NCBI GenBank assembly: GCA_000156115.1
Contig: DS995276.1
Span: 62,001 to 126,000 of the forward strand
Direction of reading: 5' to 3'
DNA length: 64,000 nucleotides
Source of the DNA: Rhodobacteraceae bacterium HTCC2083
Lineage (GTDB): Bacteria > Pseudomonadota > Alphaproteobacteria > Rhodobacterales > Rhodobacteraceae
This document shows, one piece after another, positions 58,048 to 64,000 of the stretch; positions within the stretch are counted from its first letter, which is position 1; each line of letters starts with the position of its first letter. The position numbers and the translations under genes are program-made. Below the pieces are notes generated by a model. The model was not told where the DNA came from. It saw only the letters and a program-made list of their open reading frames with translations, and did not search any database.

Positions 58048-59889
58048 TTAGAGTGCAGTGCCGATTACAATTAGATCCTTCGAGAACTGCTGTGCGTCTG
58101 AAGGCATCTCACCGTCCAAAACCCTGGCTTGTTCAAAGAGAACTCGGCTTAGAGATTTTTGTAGCTCGGGAGGAAGATCCGGAATCTTACGAACCAGTGT
58201 GTGGTCTGCATTTACTTCTAAGGTCTTTTTGCTGCCCTCAAATTCAGGGTTCTGCGCTTTGAGGATGCGCTCTAAATTGAAGTCCAACCCACCTTCACCA
58301 GCAACTAGCCTGACAGGGCTTTCGACAAGTGATGTTGTCGCTTTTACATCTTCGACAACATCGCCCAAACAATCCTTGATTAACAATGCGATCGAATTGG
58401 TCTCGACTTCGTTCGTTGCTTCATTCGGGGTTTCTTCAGACAGCTCAGAAAGATCATACTTGTCACGAGAGATGGATAAGAAAGATTTTTCTTTGTAAGC
58501 ACCCATCTGTGACATCCAAAACGCATCGATGGGGTCAGTCATCAGTAACACATCGATATCTTTGGCTCTAAAGCCCTCTAGGTGGGGACTAGTCTTAGCT
58601 TGCTTCAAGTTATCAGCGGTAAGGTAGTAGATCTTATCTTGCTTATCTGTCATCTCGTCCAGATAGGTATCCAGGTTGATCAGCTTTTGATGCTTGAGTG
58701 AGTATGCACGAGTGATCTCTGCGATCTTGTCACGATATTCAAAGTCTTCGTAGAGCCCCTCTTTCAAGACTTTGCCAAATTGCTCCCAGAATGCGTCATA
58801 CCCTGCTTGGTCTTTTTTTAACTTCTTCTTGAGTTCAGAGAGGACCCTTTTTGTAACTGACTTCGAAATCTTTTTGATGACAGGGCTGTTTTGAACCATT
58901 TCTCTGCTGACGTTTAGGTCAAGACTCGTGGTGTCAAGAATACCCTTTACAAAGCGCAGCCAACTAGGGACGACCCCATCAACGTCCTGGCTGATGAATA
59001 CTCGGTTGATATAAAGACTGACTTTTGTTTTTCGTTCAGGCTCAAAAAGATCAAAAGGTGCGGTTTGAGGGATAAACAAAAGATTGGTAAAATCTATCGA
59101 ACCTTCAGTCTTATTGTGCAGAGTAATATAAGGCTCATCGAAAGCGCCTAAACTGCCCTTATAGAACTCAGAATACTCTTCTTCTGAGACTTCGGAAGGC
59201 GGCTTTGTCCACAATGCTTGCGCACTGTTTGCTTGTTCTCTTTCTACATCTTTGGATTGCACAAAAATCGGAACTAGTATGTGATCCGAATATTTTTTGA
59301 TTAGCTCTTTGAGCTTATGCATTTCAGCATATTCTTTGGCACCCTTGCGCAAGAACAGTTTAATGGAAGTCCCAACGGGCTGTTCGTCATTTGAAGCGGT
59401 AATTGTATATCCCGCTTTACCATCACTCTCCCAAATGCTGGCTCCAACTTCACCCGCTTTCCTCGTGTTCACGACGACTTTCTCTGCAACCATGAAAGCA
59501 GAGTAAAAGCCTACGCCAAACTTACCAATGAGTGCTTTGGCTGCATTTTTGCTATCAGAGGCTTCCTCTATGCTGTCTAAAAATGAAGAAGTCCCTGATC
59601 GTGCAATCGTGCCCAGCGTTTCTGTGAGATCATCAGCATTCAGACCGATACCAGTATCTATAATTTCAACTGTTTTCTTCTTTTCATCAACGGCAACCAA
59701 GATCTGATCTTCGTCCGAATTTAAGATTTCGGGCTGTGTCTGACCCAAGAGCTTTCGCTTGTGAATCGCATCTGATGCATTCGATAAAAGCTCACGCAGA
59801 AAGATGTCTCGATCTGAATACAGTGAGTTGATGACGATGTTCAGGATTTTGCCAGTGTCGGCTTCAAAACTATGAGTGTTTGCGGTCAT
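58048..59889 (-). CDS. htpG: Chaperone HtpG (Hsp90)
   Basis: 613-aa Hsp90. GHKL ATP site: FLRELLSNASDAIHKRKLL, IIDTGIGLNADDL, GKFGVGFYSAFMVAEKV and GTSIKLFL; middle-domain Arg in LNVSREMVQNSP. Complete. GGAGG 5 bp before ATG 59889. No second heat-shock gene beside it; it stands between two copies of an element repeat, so it was acquired as cargo. Confidence 0.95.
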   Translation of the reverse strand: MTANTHSFEADTGKILNIVINSLYSDRDIFLRELLSNASDAIHKRKLLGQTQPEILNSDEDQILVAVDEKKKTVEIIDTGIGLNADDLTETLGTIARSGTSSFLDSIEEASDSKNAAKALIGKFGVGFYSAFMVAEKVVVNTRKAGEVGASIWESDGKAGYTITASNDEQPVGTSIKLFLRKGAKEYAEMHKLKELIKKYSDHILVPIFVQSKDVEREQANSAQALWTKPPSEVSEEEYSEFYKGSLGAFDEPYITLHNKTEGSIDFTNLLFIPQTAPFDLFEPERKTKVSLYINRVFISQDVDGVVPSWLRFVKGILDTTSLDLNVSREMVQNSPVIKKISKSVTKRVLSELKKKLKKDQAGYDAFWEQFGKVLKEGLYEDFEYRDKIAEITRAYSLKHQKLINLDTYLDEMTDKQDKIYYLTADNLKQAKTSPHLEGFRAKDIDVLLMTDPIDAFWMSQMGAYKEKSFLSISRDKYDLSELSEETPNEATNEVETNSIALLIKDCLGDVVEDVKATTSLVESPVRLVAGEGGLDFNLERILKAQNPEFEGSKKTLEVNADHTLVRKIPDLPPELQKSLSRVLFEQARVLDGEMPSDAQQFSKDLIVIGTAL

Positions 59890-60002
59890 ATTTGCCTCCA
59901 TTACTTTACATCCTAATTGGTATCCCGATCAGCTAATGCAATACTGAATGTGTCTAAAAATCGTTAGGCACGCTGGACGCGCTGCCTAATGGGTTCGTGG
60001 CA

Positions 60003-60113
60003 CAGATTGGCTCAGAATTCGCCGTGGCTGTTGCTGGGCATACGCTGACAGCAAAGGCACGTGTTGACTATTATTTCCATATGGAAACGCTATTGTCATT
60101 TCTTACAAGAAAT
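60003..60113 (+). repeat. Right copy of the repeat flanking htpG
   Basis: CAGATTGGCTCAG, GGGCATACGCTGAC, GCAAAGGCACGTG, TTTCCATATGGAAA and CATTTCTTACAAGAAATG align with the copy at 57861. The rest of 59890-60262 has no gene. Confidence 0.75.
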
Positions 60114-60262
60114 GACCCCGCTCAACTCAGTAGCAAATCAGCATTTCAACATCAGTCTCTGTAAGTGTCTGACAGGACTCAGGACTTTTTAATTGGTTGC
60201 AAGGCTGGGCTTTCCAGTCAGTATATAAAGGTAAAAAGCATTGGAAATATAACAGGTTAGCC

Positions 60263-60862
60263 ATGTCACTTGGAAAACAAGCAAAGACACTCAACAAGAA
60301 ACAGATCGATCAACTGCTCTGGTATGTCAGCATTCTGCGGCACGCACAGCGTAATGAGATTGTGGTTCTGCTGTCGGTTCGTGCGGGGCTTCGCGCAAAA
60401 GAGATCGCGGGGCTGAAGTGGGCGATGCTCACAGATGCTGGTGGCGAGATTGGCGACAGTATTCGTCTGACAGACATTGCATCGAAGGGGCGCTCTGGGC
60501 GTATCATTCCGATCAATATACAGCTAAGATTGAAGTTGGCGGATCTACTCGAAAAGGAACGCCAACATCATCGTTTCGATCTGACTAAATCTCACGTGGT
60601 CCGAACTGAGCGTTCAGATAAAACGTCACCGCAAGCAATCGTGAACATGTTTGCGTAATGGTTCGGTGAGATAGGGTTAATTGGCTGCTCGTCACACAGC
60701 GGTCGCCGCACATTTATCACCAACGCAGCACGCAAGATCAGTAGCGTTGGTGGATCATTGCGCGATGTTCAGGCGCTTGCAGGGCATTCGTCGCTCGCTG
60801 TCACTCAGAGATACATCGATGGAAGTGAAGATGCGCGAATGAGGGTCGTGGAATTGGTTTGA
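60263..60862 (+). pseudogene. Short tyrosine recombinase split by an in-frame TAA
   Basis: 200-codon frame interrupted only by TAA at 60656-60658. Contains Arg (RAGLRAKEIAGLKW), SSHSGRRTFITNAA (His-x-x-Arg) and GHSSLAVTQRYIDG (His, Tyr). Related to the 29484 recombinase; both lack an N-terminal domain and both have one stop. Otherwise well preserved. Confidence 0.85.
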
Positions 60863-60975
60863 GAGCAAGATATTAGGGCTTTGCAAGCAAACAACAATGT
60901 ACTGCTTCCCGTAAAGAATACTATCCGAAGATCGCCCTTTTTAATTTCTATAAGTGCTGCAATACGTCGTGAAAC

Positions 60976-61344
60976 TTACTTGCAATCAAAATGTGAGACC
61001 GTCATCTGTATTAGATTTGTTTTGTTCCCCATGAACATTGCTGTCTTCTCAAAACGGCTACAGTGATCCACTGCCAGCTGCTTGACGTTTTCTGGAAGCT
61101 TAGCACATTGGTTGAGTTTCGTGCTCATTACCCGAAAAGCGCCACAGCTTGCATCAAATCCCATTGATATCTGGGGATAGGTAATCTGAATGCCATCAGC
61201 GCTCATCTTCTTGATCTTGGGCGGAAGTAATGTTGCGGTGTTTGCGCTTGAAACAGTTGCTGCTTCACGCGGTGGCTCGCTTGGGGCACAAGCTGCAAGT
61301 GTAAGTGACGCAGAGATAAGTGCAGATAGAATTTTTGTGGTCAT
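60976..61344 (-). CDS. Putative lipoprotein
   Basis: 122 aa with a lipoprotein signal (SASLTLAAC, lipid Cys19), then a Ser/Ala-rich linker and a small domain with three more Cys. Probably anchored in the outer membrane. AAGGAA before ATG. Function unknown. The following 61345-61677 shows no gene, only GTTAGACACT at 61620-61629. Confidence 0.75.
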   Translation of the reverse strand: MTTKILSALISASLTLAACAPSEPPREAATVSSANTATLLPPKIKKMSADGIQITYPQISMGFDASCGAFRVMSTKLNQCAKLPENVKQLAVDHCSRFEKTAMFMGNKTNLIQMTVSHFDCK

Positions 61345-61677
61345 TTCATTTCCTTACGTCAAATCTGATACCAGCAGCCGTTTGGACTTGGCGCTGGCAT
61401 TCGGCAAACGATGACTGCTTAAAAGTTGAACGATACGCCAAATTCCAGGCTGAAAAGAGAGCTAGCTCTTTCAAAAGAGCGGTGTAATAATTTGTCATAT
61501 CTTCGGTGACAAGTACGTTTAAAATAAGCTTCTACGAGGAACTGAACACAAATGCGAGCGATGGTACATTCACACATTGCACCATGCGAACCGTGTGATC
61601 AAATTAGCACAGGTATACAGTTAGACACTAAATTAGACAAACAGTTGTAAATCTCTGATTTTAAATATCGTCCGTGT

Positions 61678-61730
61678 ATTGAAAATCCTCGTGTCGGTGG
61701 TTCGATTCCGCCCCTGGGCACCATTTTTAC
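61678..61730 (+). repeat. attR of island B / attL of island C
   Basis: 53-bp copy of the tRNA-Phe 3' half plus TTTTTAC. Arm-like GTTAGACACT stands 49 bp to its left and TTAGACACAGTTAGACACT 55 bp to its right. Confidence 0.92.
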
Positions 61731-61820
61731 TTTAAAATCAGTAGCATACGTGCCAGTTGATTTTGCTAAAATCACCAGCAATACTTAGACACAGTTAGAC
61801 ACTAAATCTAAGGCATTGGA

Positions 61821-63029
61821 TTGACCGAAGAATCTCTCAACAGCAAGAAACTGATCAAACATCTTCGCCGTGGTCTGAGTATCTATAAGACTGGAAGGTC
61901 GCCTTTCTGGCACGCTCGGATCTATGATGCTGTTAAGAAGAAGTATGTTGTTCGCAGCACGAAAGAGACAAAGCGGATCGAAGCGGCTGACGTTGCTGAA
62001 GAGATATTGGAAACATTCAAGTCAAAGCAGAACTCGGCTCACGCTGTGTCGCGCGACAGATCGTTTGAGCACTATGGCAAATTGCTGGCAGAGATCACGC
62101 TGCAAAAGAGCAAATCTACGCGCAGTAAGTATGCGTCAAAGGATCAGGCAAAAATCTTGTTTCGGGAGACTGACGGGCTGATCAGCTACTTCGGCAAATA
62201 TGATGTGGGCAAGATTACGTCAGGAATGGTTCGGGACTATCTGCTGTTTCTGGATAAGCGGCGAGATCAACCGCTAGCGATGTCTACGAAGTCAAAGCAA
62301 TGTGGCGTCATTCGTCAGGTGCTGATGCTGGCGCTTGAAGACGGCGTGATTGATATCATTCCACCAATGCCTAAGCAGCGCACCGTTGATAAGCCTCGTG
62401 TGAGCTTCTCAGACGCTGAGTATGGTCTGTTGCTAGAGAAAGCACGGCAGATAGCCGATGATGGCGAGACGAGCGTCAGGGGCGTCCCTGTGACACGAGA
62501 GCATTACAACGTCATCGTCTTTGCTGTGCATTCATTCTTGCGCCCAACTGAGACAGAACTCTTTGGCATTCGTCACTGCGATATTGAGATGATGGATACT
62601 GAGCCAAGGCACTTGTTGATGACGCTGACGGGCAAGACTGGGTATCGCAAGTCTGCAACTTTGGGTGCGGCTGTTGATATCTATGCAAAGCAGAGAGTGC
62701 TTCACTGTGATGCTAAGCCGACTGACTATGTGTTCATGCCTGAGTATGAGAACAGAACAACTGCGGTGAACACATACAGACGCATCTTCAATCATTTCTT
62801 ACAAGAAACGGGGCTGAAGAAGGACAAGGACGGCAACGACAGATCGCCTTACTCTCTTCGTCACTATGCTTTGCAAACACGGCTCGTGAAGTCGGATGGC
62901 AAAGTGAACATCTACTGGCTTGCTGAGAATGCTGGCACGAGTGTTGATCAACTAGAGCGCTTCTATCTCAAGAACCTTGCGCCAAGTGCTGCAAAGGTCA
63001 GGAATATCCAAAGTTTCGGGGATGTGTAA
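61821..63029 (+). CDS. Tyrosine integrase of island C
   Basis: 402 aa, same length, TTG start, domains and catalytic residues as the island B integrase. Divergent in about the first 135 residues (for example KSKSTRSKYASKDQAKILF versus KVKASRNKYAFSDQSKILF), nearly identical after that. Island C runs off the window. Confidence 0.92.
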   Translation: MTEESLNSKKLIKHLRRGLSIYKTGRSPFWHARIYDAVKKKYVVRSTKETKRIEAADVAEEILETFKSKQNSAHAVSRDRSFEHYGKLLAEITLQKSKSTRSKYASKDQAKILFRETDGLISYFGKYDVGKITSGMVRDYLLFLDKRRDQPLAMSTKSKQCGVIRQVLMLALEDGVIDIIPPMPKQRTVDKPRVSFSDAEYGLLLEKARQIADDGETSVRGVPVTREHYNVIVFAVHSFLRPTETELFGIRHCDIEMMDTEPRHLLMTLTGKTGYRKSATLGAAVDIYAKQRVLHCDAKPTDYVFMPEYENRTTAVNTYRRIFNHFLQETGLKKDKDGNDRSPYSLRHYALQTRLVKSDGKVNIYWLAENAGTSVDQLERFYLKNLAPSAAKVRNIQSFGDV

Positions 63030-63294
63030 CGGATATTCATAAGGGGAACCTAAGTAAATCAATTGGATGCAGGTATAATGTTGCAGTGTCCTCACTCTTG
63101 GATATGGTTGAAGTGGCGAGCGATAATAAGCGAGCTGGGCTGAATTCTTGTTAGAAATGGCTTTTGAAATTATACTTAAACTAGGTCGTCCTTTATGTTG
63201 AGCATTCAATTTCTATTGATAGGATAAGGGCAATCAGAGCCCCTGTGATTGGCAAATATGTAAAGCAGCTAATTGAGCTAGAACAAGGATTGCT
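63030..63294. other. Short noncoding stretch
   Basis: 265 bp, AT-rich, no convincing gene, promoter site or repeat that I can name. Confidence 0.5.
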
Positions 63295-63906
63295 ATGATT
63301 AGGCTAATGTTGCTACTAATTTTTATGATGATTGGCACTTCTGCATTTGCCGATTGGAGGTTGCCCGAGAGACGCATAGTAGCCGGCTATTTCCAGGTGA
63401 CTGGTGTCGCTGCGAACGACGTTTTAAACATTAGAGAAACACCATCTGGATCTAGTGCTAAAATTGGCTATCTGGGCTATGATCAACCAATCGTCGAAGT
63501 GCTGGGAACTAATCCATCGGGCACATGGGGCTACGTTCAAACAGGCGACACCATGGGGTGGACGAGTATGCGATATCTGACTCCAACAGCCATTTTAACG
63601 TTTGGCGGCACTGATATTCCCGTGGGCATAGCCTGCTATACTACGGAGCCGTTCGTAACTTACACTTTAGGCAATGGATTTGTAAAAATAGAGCATATGA
63701 GCCTTGCGACATCTATTGTACCAATTTTGAACATCGAGAAAATACGTGAGAACTACGAAGTTATTTATGAATTAGACGGAACTGAACAAAGACTACTACT
63801 ATCCCTTGCTGCTAAGGGCAGTGATGGTATGTCTGATATAGAGTACCCATGGTCGTTCAACGCCGGAGCCTATTACCTCAATGGGGGCTGCACATACATG
63901 ATGTGA
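63295..63906 (+). CDS. Secreted SH3b-domain protein
   Basis: 203 aa. Signal peptide MIRLMLLLIFMMIGTSAFA, then a bacterial SH3 domain (VTGVAANDVLNIRETPSGSS, IVEVLGTNPSGTWGYVQ, GWTSMRYL, about residues 35-95) and a C-terminal domain not recognised. Periplasmic, probably cell-wall or protein binding. AAGGA before ATG. First cargo gene of island C seen. Confidence 0.8.
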   Translation: MIRLMLLLIFMMIGTSAFADWRLPERRIVAGYFQVTGVAANDVLNIRETPSGSSAKIGYLGYDQPIVEVLGTNPSGTWGYVQTGDTMGWTSMRYLTPTAILTFGGTDIPVGIACYTTEPFVTYTLGNGFVKIEHMSLATSIVPILNIEKIRENYEVIYELDGTEQRLLLSLAAKGSDGMSDIEYPWSFNAGAYYLNGGCTYMM

Positions 63907-64000
63907 TGTAATGCTAAAAAACACACCTGATATCTGCTAATTTGGTATGCGCCTTTCGTAAGCGCTAAAGACCTTCATGACAGTGAATTGGCGGGGAATG

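Noticed and set aside
53811-61730. Extra tRNA-Phe genes
   Set aside because: Only the 3' half is present; acceptor 5' strand and D arm are missing.
61599-61781. 60-aa minus-strand frame with GGIEPPTRGF
   Set aside because: It is the reverse reading of the tRNA-Phe 3' half; this peptide is a well-known false gene product next to tRNAs.

Overview
The window reads as chromosomal DNA of a marine alphaproteobacterium of the Rhodobacteraceae (Roseobacter group). The basis is the conserved gene order ptsH / EIIA / rapZ / short hprK / chvG / chvI / pckA, the fused oxidoreductase-SelD with MnmH, the infA-maf-RNase G-yacG-tRNA-Phe block, and accessory genes typical of the group (TRAP transporter, MttB homologue, YHYH protein, DUF3768).

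Layout. (1) Bases 1-14254 are core chromosome: a nutrient and envelope signalling locus on the minus strand, pckA, a secreted lipocalin-like protein, selenium metabolism for tRNA 2-selenouridine, a nitrilase-family amidase, then translation and RNA housekeeping genes ending in an intact tRNA-Phe (14180-14254). (2) From there on the DNA is accessory. The 3' half of tRNA-Phe (49-53 bp) is repeated at 53811 and 61678, and each repeat is followed by a closely related 402-aa tyrosine integrase. I therefore read three elements in tandem: island A (14255-53810), island B (53860-61677) and island C (61731 to beyond the window).

Island A carries, in order: a YHYH secreted protein; a catabolic cluster (MocR regulator, D-amino-acid dehydrogenase-like enzyme, N-formylglutamate amidohydrolase-like enzyme, glutamine-synthetase-like ligase, aldehyde dehydrogenase, Fe-type alcohol dehydrogenase, TRAP transporter, universal stress protein) whose enzymes together suggest gamma-glutamylated degradation of an amino alcohol or amine; a plasmid- or phage-like module (two broken recombinases, ProXp-type editing protein, clamp-loader-like AAA ATPase, HUH Rep-like endonuclease, DUF3768 and several unknown proteins); rpsU; an accessory groESL under a CIRCE operator; a CMP-activated headgroup cluster (AEP-transaminase-like enzyme, CDP-alcohol phosphotransferase, LicC/PntC-like cytidylyltransferase); a second cytidylyltransferase and CDP-alcohol transferase; a BLUF photoreceptor; two 2OG-Fe(II) oxygenases, each with a paralogous small protein nearby; and an MttB/cupin/GlxA/LysR methylamine-type cluster. 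The same palindrome, CTGTGTT-N-AACACAG, lies about 110-120 bp inside each end of island A, and its half-site recurs upstream of the Rep-like gene. This ties the ends to the replication module.

Island B carries an integrase, a membrane protein, a winged-helix protein, an integrase fragment, a small RHH-led operon, htpG flanked by a duplicated segment, a broken recombinase and a lipoprotein. Island C begins with its integrase and an SH3-type secreted protein. Chaperones (groESL, htpG) as island cargo, the shared end motifs and the unexplained replication module are the points most worth following up.
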